Shown here one piece after another: positions 1 to 13,876 of a DNA stretch of 64,000 nt. Location: the NCBI RefSeq assembly GCF_000002235.5, contig NW_022145601.1:28994664-29058663 (forward strand). The letters run 5' to 3'. Position 1 is the stretch's first letter; the number at the start of each line of letters is the position of its first letter. Under the pieces are notes generated by a model, which was not told the DNA's origin, ran no database searches, and saw only the letters and a list, made by a program, of their open reading frames with translations. Source of the stretch: Strongylocentrotus purpuratus (lineage: Eukaryota > Echinodermata > Echinoidea > Camarodonta > Strongylocentrotidae). The translations under genes were made by a program, and so were the position numbers.

Positions 1-212
1 TCACATGAAATGTAGATTATTATATACCTCATCGAATATGGGGTGCACAAATTCTAGCAGCCGACATTAAAAAGGTTTTATTTGACCGCATATCAACCAA
101 TGTCCAGAACAAACGTTAACTTTTGGTGCATATAACGTCCAGAGTATATAGAAGGGGGTGGGGGTTAATACATTCGTTGCTGATTTCCCATTTGCTTTAA
201 ATGTGCTGAAAC
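1..212 (+). repeat. Type A satellite monomer (representative)
   Basis: Type A is about 212 bp. After the shared core it reads 'tgtccagaacaaac', then 'gcatataacgtccagagta', 'tatagaagggggtggggg' and 'ttaatacattcgttgctga'. It closes with 'tttaaatgtgctgaaac'. The orientation label is arbitrary. A units are the majority type in the first part of the window and alternate with B units elsewhere. Confidence 0.9.
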
Positions 213-852
213 TCACATGAAATGTAGATTATTATATACCTCATCGAATACGTTGTGTAAAACTTCTAGCAACCGACATTAAAAAGGTTTTATTTGAGCG
301 CATATCAACCAATGTGGCAGAACAAACCTTAATGTATAGCGCATAACATGTAGAGTATATCGGTAAAGGGGGTTTCGGGCTTTAATACAGTCGCCGCTAT
401 TTCCCATTTGCCTTAATGTTGCTTAAAATCACATGAAATGTAGATTATTAAATACCTCACCCAATACGGGGTGCAAAAATTCTAGCAGCTGACAATAAAA
501 AGGTCTTATTTGAGCGCACATCAACCTATGTCCAGAACAAACCTAAACGTTTGGTGCATATAACGTCCAGAGTATTTAGAAAGGGGTGGGGGTTAATACA
601 TTTGTTGCTAATTTCCCATTTGCTTTAAATGTGCTGAAACTCACATGAAATGTCGATTATTATATACCTCATCGAATACGGGGTGCAAAAATTCTAGCAG
701 CCGACAATAAAAAGGTTTTATTTGAGCGCATATCAACCAATGTCCAGAACAAACTTAAAATTTTGGTGCATGTAACGTCCAGAGTATATAGAAGGGGGTG
801 GGGGTTAATACATTCGTTGCTGATTTCCCATTTGCATTAAATGTGCTGAAAC

Positions 853-1068
853 TCACATGAAATGTAGATTATTATATACCTCATCGAATACGGGGTGCAA
901 ACATTCTAGCAGCAGACTTTAAAAATGTCTTATTTGAGCGCATATCAACCAATGTGGCAGAACAAACCTTAATGTATAGCGCATAACATGTAGAGTATAT
1001 CGGTAAAGGGGGTTTCGGGCTTTAATACAGTCGCCGCTATTTCCCATTTGCCTTAATGTTGCTTAAAA
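853..1068 (+). repeat. Type B satellite monomer (representative)
   Basis: Type B is about 216 bp. It shares the outer core with type A but reads 'tgtggcagaacaaacc', 'gcataacatgtagagtat', 'atcggtaaagggggtttc', 'gggctttaatacagtcgc' and closes with 'ttgctt(g)aaaatcacatg'. B units carry the TTAA used by the first transposon at the 'accttaatg' position. The A/B difference is concentrated in the middle to 3' half, while the 5' part is nearly common to both. Confidence 0.9.
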
Positions 1069-1921
1069 TCACATGAAATGTAGATTATTATATACCTCAC
1101 CCAATACGGGGTGCAAAAATTCTAGCAGCTGACAATAAAAAGGTCTTATTTGAGCGCATATCAACCTATGTCCAGAACAAACCTAAACGTTTGGTGCATA
1201 TAACGTCCAGAGTATTTAGAAAGGGGTGGGGGTTAATACATTTGTTGCTAATTTCCCATTTGCTTTAAATGTGCTGAAACTCACATGAAATGTAGATTAT
1301 TATATACCTCATCGAATACGGGGTGCTAAAATTCTAGCAGCTGACAATAAAAAGGTTTTATATGAGCGCATATCAACCAATGTCCAGAACAAACTTAAAC
1401 TTTTGGTGCATATAACGTCCAGAGTATATAGAAGGGGGTAGGGGTTAATACATTCGTTGCTGATTTCCCATTTGCATTAAATGTGCTGAAACACACATGA
1501 AATGTAGATTATTATATACCTCATCGAATACGGGGTGCAAACATTCTAGCAGCCGACTTTAAAAAGGTCTTATTTGAGCGCATATCAACCAATGTGGCAG
1601 AACAAACCTTAAAGTATAGCGCATAACATGTAGAGTATATCGGTGAAGGGGGTTTCGGGATTTAATACAGTCGCCGCTATTTCCCATTTACCTTAATTTT
1701 GCTGAAAATCACATGAAATGTAGATTATTATGTACCTCACCCAATACGGGGTGCAAAAATTCTAGCAGCTGACAATGAAAAGGTCTTATTTGAGCGCATA
1801 TCAACCAATGTGGCAGAACAAACATAAACCGTATAGCGCATATAACGTCCAGAGTTCATAGAAGGGGTGGGGGTTAATACATTCGTTGCTGTTTTCCCAT
1901 TTGCTTTAAATGTGCTTAAAC

Positions 1922-2135
1922 TCACATGAAATGTGAATTATTACATACCTCATCGAATACGTGGTGTAAAAATTCTAGCAACCGACTTTAAAAAGGTTTT
2001 ATTTGAGTGCATATCAACCAACGTGGCAGAACAAACATAAACCGTATAGCGCATATAACGTCCAGAGTATATAGAAGGGGGTGGGGGTTAATACATTCGT
2101 TGCTGATTTCCCATTTGCTTTAAATGTGCTGAAAC
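1922..2135 (+). repeat. Hybrid B/A satellite monomer (representative)
   Basis: This unit begins its variable part as type B ('gtggcagaacaaac') but continues as type A ('gcatataacgtccagag', 'agaagggggtggggg'). The joint reads 'ataaaccgtatagcg'. The same joint recurs in units near 1810, 2880, 5235, 6085, 13150, 13370, 14655, 15505 and 20195. It therefore marks one ancestral exchange or conversion between A and B that was later multiplied. Confidence 0.82.
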
Positions 2136-3985
2136 TCACATGAAATGTAAATTATTATGTACCTCATCGAATACGTGGTGTAAAAATTCTAGCAACCGAC
2201 ATTAAAAAGGTCTTATTTAAGCGCATATCAACCAATGTGGCAGAACAAACTTAAACTTTTGGTGCATATAACGTCCAGAGTATTTAGAAGGGGGTGGGGG
2301 TTAATACATTCGTTGCTGATTTCCCATTTGCTTTAAATGTGCTTAAACTCACATGAAATGTCAATTTTTATATACCTCATCGAATACGTGGTGTAAAAAA
2401 TCTAGCAACCGACATTGAAAAGGTCTTATTTGAGCGCATATCAACCAATGTCCGGAACAAACTTAAACTTTTGGTGCATATAACTTCCAGAGTATATAGA
2501 AGGGGTAGGGGTTAATACATTTGTTGCTAATTTCCCATTTGCTTTAAATGTGCTTAAACTCCCATGAAATGTAGATTATTATATACATCATCGAATACGG
2601 GGTGGAAAAATTCCAGCAGCCGACAATAAAAAGATTTTATTTGAGCGCATATCAACCAATGTCCAGAACAAACTTAAACTTTTGGTGCATATAACGTCCA
2701 GAGTATTTAGAAGGGGGTGGGGGTTAATACATTCGTTGCTGATTTCCCATTTGCTTTAAATGTGCTTAAACTCACATGAAATGTAGATGATTATATACCT
2801 CATCGAATACGGGGTGGAAAATTTCTATCAGCCGACATTAAAAAGGTTTTATTTGAGCGCATATCAACGAATGTGGCAGAACAAACATAAACCGTATGGC
2901 GCATATAACGTCCAGAGTATATAGAAGGGGTGAGGGTTAATACATTCGTTTCTAATTTCCCATTTGCTTTAAATGTGCTTAACTCACATGAAATGTAGCT
3001 TATTATATACCTCATCGAATACGGGGTTCGAAAATTCTAGCAGCCGACTTTAAAAAGGTCTTGTTTGAACGCCTATCAACCAATGTGGCAGAACAAACTT
3101 TAATTTATAGCGCGTAACATGTAGAGTATATCAGTGAAGGGGGTTTCGGGCTTTAATACAGTCGCCGCTCTTTCCCATTTGCCTTAATTTTGCTAAAAAT
3201 CACATAAAATGTAGATTATTATATACCTCACCCAAAACGGGGTGCAAAACTTCAAGCAGCTGACAATAAAAAGGTTTTATTTGAGCGCATATCAACCAAT
3301 GTCAATAACAAACCTCAACGTTTGGCGCATATAACGTCTAGAGTATATAAAAGGGAATGGGGGTTAATACATTCGTTGCTGATTTCCCATTTGCTTTAAA
3401 TGTGCTGAAACTCACATGAAATGTAGATTATTATATACCTCATCGAATATGGGGTGCACAAATTCTAGCAGCCGACATTAAAAAGGTTTTATTTGACCGC
3501 ATATCAACCAATGTCCAGAACAAACGTTAACTTTTGGTGCATATAACGTCCAGAGTATATAGAAGGGGGTGGGGGTTAATACATTCGTTGCTGATTTCCC
3601 ATTTGCTTTAAATGTGCTGAAACTCACATGAAATGTAGATTATTATATACCTCATCGAATACGTTGTGTAAAAATTCTAGCAACTGACATTAAAAAGGTC
3701 TTATTTGAGCGCATATCAACCAATGTGGCAGAACAAACCTAAACGTATAGGGCATAACATGTAGAGTATATCGGTGAGGGGGTTTCGGACTTTAATACAG
3801 TCGCCGCTACTTCCCATTTGCCTGAAATTTGCTAAAAATCACATAAAATGTAGATTATTATATACCTCACCCAATACGGGGTGCACAATTTCAAGCAGCT
3901 GACAATAAAACGGTTTTATTTGAGCGCATATCAACCAATGTCCAGAACAAACTTAAACTTTTGGTGCATATAACGTCCAGAGTAT
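2020..3985. repeat. Hybrid-rich satellite block, copy 1 (repeats at +3202)
   Basis: This roughly 1.96-kb block contains A, B and hybrid units and recurs at about 5222-7187. The offset of 3202 bp equals 15 monomers. Distinctive shared variants are 'gtcaatttttatatacctc', 'ttccagcagccgacaata' and 'tctatcagccgacatt'. The ends are approximate because flanking satellite is itself similar. Confidence 0.8.
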
Positions 3986-5221
3986 TTAGAAGGGAGTGGG
4001 GGTTAATACATTTGTTACTAATTTCCCATTTGCTTTAAATGTGCTGAAACTCACATGAAATGTAGATTATTATATACCTCATCGAATACGGGGTGCAAAA
4101 ATTCTAGCAGCCGACATTAAAGAGGTTTTATTTGAGCGCATATCAACGCATGTCCAGAACAAACGTAAACGTTTGGTGCATATCACGTCTAGAGTATTTA
4201 GAAGGGGGTGGGGGTTAATACAATCGTTGCTGATTTCCCATTTGCCTTAATTTTGCTGAAAATCATATGAAATGTAGATTATTATATACCTCACCGAATA
4301 CGGGGTGCAAACATTTTAGCAGCTGACAAAAAAGGTCTTATTTGAGCGCATATCAACCAATGTCCAGAACAAACCTAAACGTTTGGCGCATATAACGTCT
4401 AGAGTATATAAAAGGGGATGGGGGTTAATACATTCGTTGCTGATTTCCCATTTGCTTTAAATGTGCTGAAACCCACATGAAATGTAGATTATTATATACA
4501 TCATCGAATACGGGGTGGAAAAATTCCAGCAGCCGACAATAAAAAGGTTTTATTTGAGCGCATATCAACCAATGTCCAGAACAAACTTAAACTTTTGGTG
4601 CATATAACGTCCAGAGTATTTAGAAGGGGGTGGGGGTTAATACATTCGTTGCTGATTTCCCATTTGCTTTAAATGTGCTGAAACTCACATGAAATGTAGA
4701 TTATTATATACCTCATCGAATACGGGGTGCAAAAAATCTAGCAGAAAATTCTAGCAGCTGACAATAAAAAGGTCTTATTTAAGCGCATATCAACCAACGT
4801 GGCAGAACAAACCTTATTGTATAGCGCATAACATGTAGAGAAATATCGGTGAAGGGGGTTTAGGGCTTTAATACAGTCGCCGCTATTTCCCATTGACCTT
4901 AAATGTGCTGAAACTCACATGGAATGTAGATTATTATGTACCTCATCGAATACGGGGTGCAAAAAATCTAGCAGCCGACAATAAAAAGGTTTTGTTTGAC
5001 AGCGTATCAACCAATGACCAGAACAAACTTAAACTTTTGGTGCATATAACGTCCAGAGTATATAGAAAGGGGTGGGGGTTAATACATTCGTTGCTAATTT
5101 ACCATTTGCTTTAAATGTGCTTAAACTCACATGAAATGTAGATGTTTATATACCTCATCGAATACGGGGAGCAAAATTTCTAGCAGCCGACTTTAAAAGG
5201 TCTTATTTGAGCTTATATCAA

Positions 5222-7187
5222 CCAATGTGGCAGAACAAACATAAACCGTATAGCGCATATAACGTCCAGAGTATATAGAAGGGGGTGGGGTTAATACATT
5301 CGTTGCTGATTTCCCATTTGCTTTAAATGTGCTGAAACTCACATGAAATGTAAATTATTATGTACCTCATCGAATACGTGGTGTAAAAATTCTAGCAACC
5401 GACATTAAAAAGGTCTTATTTAAGCGCATATCAACCAATGTGGCAGAACAAACTTAAACTTTTGGTGCATATAACGTCCAGAGTATTTAGAAGGGGGGGG
5501 GGTTAATACATTCGTTGCTGATTTCCCATTTGCTTTAAATGTGCTTAAACTCACATGAAATGTCAATTTTTATATACCTCATCGAATACGTGGTGTAAAA
5601 AATCTAGCAACCGACATTGAAAAGGTCTTATTTGAGCGCATATCAACCAATGTCCGGAACAAACTTAAACTTTTGGTGCATATAACTTCCAGAGTATATA
5701 GAAGGGGTAGGGGTTAATACATTTGTTGCTAATTTCCCATTTGCTTTAAATGTGCTTAAACTCCCATGAAATGTAGATTATTATATACATCATCGAATAC
5801 GGGGTGGAAAAATTCCAGCAGCCGACAATAAAAAGATTTTATTTGAGCGCATATCAACCAATGTCCAGAACAAACTTAAACTTTTGGTGCATATAACGTC
5901 CAGAGTATTTAGAAGGGGGTGGGGGTTAATACATTCGTTGCTGATTTCCCATTTGCTTTAAATGTGCTTAAACTCACATGAAATGTAGATGATTATATAC
6001 CTCATCGAATACGGGGTGGAAAATTTCTATCAGCCGACATTAAAAAGGTTTTATTTGAGCGCATATCAACGAATGTGGCAGAACAAACATAAACCGTATG
6101 GCGCATATAACGTCCAGAGTATATAGAAGGGGTGAGGGTTAATACATTCGTTTCTAATTTCCCATTTGCTTTAAATGTGCTTAACTCACATGAAATGTAG
6201 CTTATTATATACCTCATCGAATACGGGGTTCGAAAATTCTAGCAGCCGACTTTAAAAAGGTCTTGTTTGAACGCCTATCAACCAATGTGGCAGAACAAAC
6301 TTTAATTTATAGCGCGTAACATGTAGAGTATATCAGTGAAGGGGGTTTCGGGCTTTAATACAGTCGCCGCTCTTTCCCATTTGCCTTAATTTTGCTAAAA
6401 ATCACATAAAATGTAGATTATTATATACCTCACCCAAAACGGGGTGCAAAACGTCAAGCAGCTGACAATAAAAAGGTTTTATTTGAGCGCATATCAACCA
6501 ATGTCAATAACAAACCTCAACGTTTGGCGCATATAACGTCTAGAGTATATAAAAGGGAATGGGGGTTAATACATTCGTTGCTGATTTCCCATTTGCTTTA
6601 AATGTGCTGAAACTCACATGAAATGTAGATTATTATATACCTCATCGAATATGGGGTGCACAAATTCTAGCAGCCGACATTAAAAAGGTTTTATTTGACC
6701 GCATATCAACCAATGTCCAGAACAAACGTTAACTTTTGGTGCATATAACGTCCAGAGTATATAGAAGGGGGTGGGGGTTAATACATTCGTTGCTGATTTC
6801 CCATTTGCTTTAAATGTGCTGAAACTCACATGAAATGTAGATTATTATATACCTCATCGAATACGTTGTGTAAAAATTCTAGCAACCGACATTAAAAAGG
6901 TCTTATTTGAGCGCATATCAACCAATGTGGCAGAACAAACCTAAACGTATAGGGCATAACATGTAGAGTATATCGGTGAGGGGGTTTCGGACTTTAATAC
7001 AGTCGCCGCTACTTCCCATTTGCCTGAAATTTGCTAAAAATCACATAAAATGTAGATTATTATATACCTCACCCAATACGGGGTGCACAATTTCAAGCAG
7101 CTGACAATAAAACGGTTTTATTTGAGCGCATATCAACCAATGTCCAGAACAAACTTAAACTTTTGGTGCATATAACGTCCAGAGTAT
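5222..7187. repeat. Hybrid-rich satellite block, copy 2
   Basis: This copy of 2020-3985 lies 3202 bp downstream. One visible difference is a pure G run near 5493 where the first copy has a T inside the run, a typical homopolymer change. A related version of this and adjacent sequence also appears at 13877-16567. Confidence 0.8.
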
Positions 7188-8317
7188 ATAGAAGGGGTGG
7201 GGGTTAATACATTCGTTGCTGATTTCCCATTTGCTTTAAATGTGCTGAAACTCACATGAAATGTTGATTATTATATACCTCATCGAATACAGGGTGCACA
7301 AATTCTAGCAGCCGACATTAAAAAGGTTTTATTTGACCGCATATCAACCAATGTCCAGAACAAACTTAAACTTTTGGTGCATATAACGTCCAGAGTATAT
7401 AGAAGGGGTGGGGGTTAATACATTCGTTGCTTATTTCCCATTTGCTTTAAATGTGCTGAAACTCACATGAAATGTAGATTATTATATACCTCATTGATTA
7501 AGGGGTGCAAAAATTCTAGCAGCCAACTTTAAAAGGTCTTATTTGAGTGCATATCAACCAATGTGGCAGAACAAACCTTAATGTATAGCGCATAACATGT
7601 AGAGTATATCGGTGAAGGGGTGTTTTGGGCTTTAATACAGTCGCCGCGTTTTCCCATTTGCCTTAATTTTGCTGAAAATCACATGAAATGTAGATTATTA
7701 TATACTTCACCCAATACGGGGTGCAAAAATTCTAGCAGCTGACAATAAAAAGGTCTTATTTGAGCGCTTATCAACCAAGGTCAAGAACAAACCTCAACGT
7801 TTGGCGCATATAACGTCATGAGTATATAGAAGGGGATGGGGGTTAATACATTCGTTGCTGATTTCCCATTTGCTTTAAATGTGCTTAACTCACATGAAAT
7901 GTAGATTATTATATACCTCATCGAATACGGGGTTCAAAAATTCTAGCAGCCGACTTTAAAAAGGTCTTGTTTGAACGCCTATCAACCAATGTGGCAGAAC
8001 AAACTTTAATTTATAGCGCGTAACATGTAGAGTATATCAGTGAAGGGGGTTTCGGGCTTTAATACAGTCGCCGCTCTTTCCCATTTGCCTTAAGTTAGCT
8101 AAAAATCACATAAAATGTAGATTATTATATACCTCACCCAAAACGGGGTGCAAAATTTCAAGCAGCTGACAATAAAAAGGTTTTATTTGAGCACATATCA
8201 ACCAATGTCAATAACAAACCTCAACGTTTGGCGCATATAACGTCTAGAGTATATAAAAGGGAATGGGGGTTAATACATTCGTTGCTGATTTCCCATTTGC
8301 TTTAAATGTGCTGAAAC

Positions 8318-10127
8318 TCACATGAAATGTAGATTATTATATACCTCATCGAATATGGGGTGCACAAATTCTAGCAGCCGACATTAAAAAGGTTTTATTT
8401 GACCGCATATCAACCAATGTCCAGAACAAACGTTAACTTTTGGTGCATATAACGTCCAGAGTATATAGAAGGGGGTGGGGGTTAATACATTCGTTGCTGA
8501 TTTCCCATTTGCTTTAAATGTGCTGAAACTCACATGAAATGTAGATTATTATATACCTCATCGAATACGTTGTGTAAAACTTCTAGCAACCGACATTAAA
8601 AAGGTTTTATTTGAGCGCATATCAACCAATGTGGCAGAACAAACCTTAATGTATAGCGCATAACATGTAGAGTATATCGGTAAAGGGGGTTTCGGGCTTT
8701 AATACAGTCGCCGCTATTTCCCATTTGCCTTAATGTTGCTTAAAATCACATGAAATGTAGATTATTAAATACCTCACCCAATACGGGGTGCAAAAATTCT
8801 AGCAGCTGACAATAAAAAGGTCTTATTTGAGCGCACATCAACCTATGTCCAGAACAAACCTAAACGTTTGGTGCATATAACGTCCAGAGTATTTAGAAAG
8901 GGGTGGGGGTTAATACATTTGTTGCTAATTTCCCATTTGCTTTAAATGTGCTGAAACTCACATGAAATGTCGATTATTATATACCTCATCGAATACGGGG
9001 TGCAAAAATTCTAGCAGCCGACAATAAAAAGGTTTTATTTGAGCGCATATCAACCAATGTCCAGAACAAACTTAAAATTTTGGTGCATGTAACGTCCAGA
9101 GTATATAGAAGGGGGTGGGGGTTAATACATTAATTGCTGATTTCCCATTTGCATTAAATGTGCTGAAACTCACATGAAATGTAGATTATTATATACCTCA
9201 TCGAATACGGGGTGCAAACATTCTAGCAGCAGACTTTAAAAATGTCTTATTTGAGCGCATATCAACCAATGTGGCAGAACAAACCTTAATGTATAGCGCA
9301 TAACATGTAGAGTATATCGGTAAAGGGGGTTTCGGGCTTTAATACAGTCGCCGCTATTTCCCATTTGCCTTAATGTTGCTTAAAATCACATGAAATGTAG
9401 ATTATTATATACCTCACCCAATACGGGGTGCAAAAATTCTAGCAGCTGACAATAAAAAGGTCTTATTTGAGCGCATATCAACCTATGTCCAGAACAAACC
9501 TAAACGTTTGGTGCATATAACGTCCAGAGTATTTAGAAAGGGGTGGGGTTAATACATTTGTTGCTAATTTCCCATTTGCTTTAAATGTGCTGAAACTCAC
9601 ATGAAATGTAGATTATTATATACCTCATCGAATACGGGGTGCTAAAATTCTAGCAGCTGACAATAAAAAGGTTTTATATGAGCGCATATCAACCAATGTC
9701 CAGAACAAACTTAAACTTTTGGTGCATATAACGTCCAGAGTATATAGAAGGGGGTAGGGGTTAATACATTCGTTGCTGATTTCCCATTTGCATTAAATGT
9801 GCTGAAACACACATGAAATGTAGATTATTATATACCTCATCGAATACGGGGTGCAAACATTCTAGCAGCCGACTTTAAAAAGGTCTTATTTGAGCGCATA
9901 TCAACCAATGTGGCAGAACAAACCTTAAAGTATAGCGCATAACATGTAGAGTATATCGGTGAAGGGGGTTTCGGGATTTAATACAGTCGCCGCTATTTCC
10001 CATTTACCTTAATTTTGCTGAAAATCACATGAAATGTAGATTATTATGTACCTCACCCAATACGGGGTGCAAAAATTCTAGCAGCTGACAATAAAAAGGT
10101 CTTATTTGAGCGCATATCAACCAATGT
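8318..10127. repeat. Trimeric AAB higher-order block, copy 2
   Basis: This is a near-identical copy of 1-1810. By eye it differs at only a few places, for example 'cattaattgctg' near 9128 where the first copy has 'cattcgttgctg', plus G-run length changes. Near-identity over 1.8 kb inside a satellite with clearly diverged neighbours points to a recent duplication. Confidence 0.85.
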
Positions 10128-13100
10128 CCAGAACAAACCTAAACGTTTGGCGCATATAACGTCCAGAGTATACAGAAGGGGATGGGGGTTAATACATTTG
10201 TTGCTGATTTCCCATTTGCTTTAAATGTGCTAAAACTCACATGAAATGTAGATTATTATATACCTCATCGAATACGGGGTGCAAAGCATCTAGCAGAAAA
10301 TTCTAGCAGCTGACAATAAAAAGGTCTTATTTAAGCGCATATCAACCAATGTGGCAGAACAAACCTTAATGTATAGCGCATAAAATGTAGAGTATATCGG
10401 TGAAGGGGGTTTCGGGATTTAATACAGTCGCCGCAATTTCCCATTGGCCTTAAATGTGCTGAAACTCACATGATTATTATGTACCTCATCGAATACGGGG
10501 TGCAAAAAATCTAGGAGCCGACATTAAAAAGGTTTTATTTGAGCGCATATCAACCATTGTCCAGAACAAACTTAAACTTTTGGTGCATATAACGTCCAGA
10601 GTATTTAGAAGGGGGTGGGGTTAATACATAATGTGCTAATTTCCCATTTGCTTTAAATGTGCTGAAAATCACATGAAATGTCGATTATTGTATACCTCAT
10701 CGAATACGTGGTGTAAAAATTCTAGCAACCGACATTAAAAAGGTTTTATTTGAGCGCATATCAACCAATGTGGCAGAACAAACCTAAACGTATAGCGCAT
10801 AACATGTAGAGTATATCGGTGAGGGGTTTCGGGCTTTAATACAGTCGCCGCTATTTCCCATTTGCCTTAATTTTGCTGAAAATCACATGAAATGTAGATT
10901 ATTATATACCTCACATTAAACGGGTTGCAAAAATTCTAGCAGCCGACTTTAAAAAGGTCTCATTTGAGCGCCTATCAACCAATGTGGCAGAACAAACATT
11001 GATGTATAGCGCATTACATGTAGATTGTAGAGTATATCGGTGACGGGGGGTTCGGGCTTTAATACAGTCGCCGCTATTTCCAATTTGCCTTAATTTTGCT
11101 GAAAATCACATGAAATGTAGATTATTATATACCTCACCCAATACGGGGTGCAAAAATTTAAGCAGCTGACAATAAAAAGGTCTTATTTGAGCGCATATCA
11201 ACCAATGTCCAGAACAAACCTAAACGTTTGGCGCATATAACGTCTATAGTATATAAAAGAGGATGAGGGTTAATACATTCGTTGCTGATTTTCCATTTGC
11301 TTTAATGTGCTGAAACTCACATGAAATGTAGATTATTATATACCTCATCGAATACACGGTGCAAAAATTCTAGCAGCCAACTTTAAAAAGGTCTTATTTG
11401 AGCGCATATCAACCAATGTCCAGAACAAACCTAAACGTTTGGCGCATATAACGTCCAGAGTATACAGAAGGGGATGGGGGTTAATACATTTGTTGCTGAT
11501 TTCCCATTTGCTTTAAATGTGCTAAAACTCACATGAAATGTAGATTATTATATACCTCATCGAATACGGGGTGCAAAGCATCTAGCAGAAAATTCTAGCA
11601 GCTGACAATAAAAAGGTCTTATTTGAGCGCATATCAACCAATGTGGCAGAACAAACCTTAATGTATAGCGCATAAAATGTAGAGTATATCAGTGAAGGGG
11701 GTTTCGGGCTTTAATACAGTCGCCGCTATTTCCCATTGGCCTTAAATGTGCTGAAACTCACATGATTATTATGTACCTCATCGAATACGGGGTGCAAAAA
11801 TCTAGCAGCCGACATTAAAAAGGTTTTATTTGAGCGCATATCAACCATTGTCCAGAACAAACTTAAACTTTTGGTGCATATAACGTCCAGAGTATATAGA
11901 AGGGGGTGGGGTTAATACATAATGTGCTAATTTCCCATTTGCTTTAAATGTGCTGAAAATCACATGAAATGTCGATTATTGTATACCTCATCGAATACGT
12001 GGTGTAAAAATTCTAGCAACCGACATTAAAAAGGTTTTATTTGTGCGCATATCAACCAATGTGGCAGAACAAACCTTAACGTATAGCGCATAACATGTAG
12101 AGTATATCGGTGAGGGGGTTTCGGGCTTTAATACAGTCGCCGCTATTTCCAATTTGCCTTAATTTTGCTGAAACTCACATGAAATGTAGATTATTATATA
12201 CCTCATCGAATACACGGTGCAAAAATTCTAGCAGCCAACTTTAAAAAGGTCTTATTTGAGCGCATATCAACCAATGTGGCAGAACAAACCTTAAAGTATA
12301 GCGCATAACATGTAGAGTATATCGGTGAGGGGGTTTCGGGCTTTAATACAGTTGCCGCTATTTCCCATTTACCTTAATTTTGCTGAAAATCACATGAAAT
12401 GTAGATTATTAAATACCTCACCCAATACAGGGTGCAAAAATTCTAGCAGCTGACAATAAAAAGGTCTTATTTGAGTGCATATCAACCAATGTCCAGAACA
12501 AACCTAAACGTTTGGCGCATATAACGTCCAGAGTATATAGAAGGGGATGGGGGTTTAATACATTCGTTGCTGATTTCCCATTTGCTTGAAATGTGCTGAA
12601 ACTCACATGAAATGTAGATTATTATATACCTCATCGAATACGGGGTGCAAAAAATCTAGCAGAAAATTCTAGCAGCTGACAATAAAAAGGTCTTATTTAA
12701 GCGCATATCAACCAACGTGGCAGAACAAACCTTAATGTATAGCGCATAACATGTAGAGAAATATCGGTGAAGGGGTTTAGGGCTTTAATACAGTCGCCGC
12801 TATTTCCCATTGGCCTTAAATGTGCTGAAACTCACATGGAATGTAGATTATTATGTACCTCATCGAATACGGGGTGCAAAAAATCTAGCAGCCGACAATA
12901 AAAAGGTTTTATTTGACAGCGTATCAACCAATGACCAGAACAAACTTAAACTTTTGGTGCATATAACGTCCAGAGTATATAGAAAGGGTGGGGGTTAATA
13001 CATTCGTTGCTAATTTACCATTTGCTTTAAATGTGCTTAAACTCACATGAAATGTAGATGTTTATATACCTCATCGAATACGGGGAGCAAAATTTCTAGC

Positions 13101-13876
13101 AGCCGACTTTAAAAGGTCTTATTTGAGCTTATATCAACCAATGTGGCAGAACAAACATAAACCGTATAGCGCATATAACGTCCAGAGTTCATAGAAGGGG
13201 TGGGGGTTAATACATTCGTTGCTGTTTTCCCATTTGCTTTAAATGTGCTTAAACTCACATGAAATGTGAATTATTACATACCTCATCGAATACGTGGTGT
13301 AAAAATTCTAGCAACCGACTTTAAAAAGGTTTTATTTGAGTGCATATCAACCAACGTGGCAGAACAAACATAAACCGTATAGCGCATATAACGTCCAGAG
13401 TATATAGAAGGGGGTGGGGGTTAATACATTCGTTGCTGATTTCCCATTTGCTTTAAATGTGCTGAAACTCACATGAAATGTAAATTATTATGTACCTCAT
13501 CGAATACGTGGTGTAAAAATTCTAGCAACCGACATTAAAAAGGTCTTATTTAAGCGCATATCAACCAATGTGGCAGAACAAACTTAAACTTTTGGTGCAT
13601 ATAACGTCCAGAGTATTTAGAAGGGGGTGGGGGTTAATACATTCGTTGCTGATTTCCCATTTGCTTCAAATGTGCTTAAACTCACATGAAATGTCAATTT
13701 TTATATACCTCATCGAATACGTGGTGTAAAAAATCTAGCAACCGACATTGAAAAGGTCTTATTTGAGCGCATATCAACCAATGTCCGGAACAAACTTAAA
13801 CTTTTGGTGCATATAACTTCCAGAGTATATAGAAGGGGTAGGGGTTAATACATTGTTGCTAATTTCCCATTTGCTT

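Larger units (their letters stand above)
1..1810. repeat. Trimeric AAB higher-order block, copy 1
   Basis: Monomer order is A-B-A-A-B-A-A-B. The B units at 213, 853 and 1493 are 640 bp apart, so the local higher-order repeat is an AAB trimer of about 640 bp. The block matches 8318-10127 almost base for base at an offset of 8317 bp (39 monomers). Similarity stops near 1811, where this copy switches to the hybrid unit and the other copy stays type A. Confidence 0.85.
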
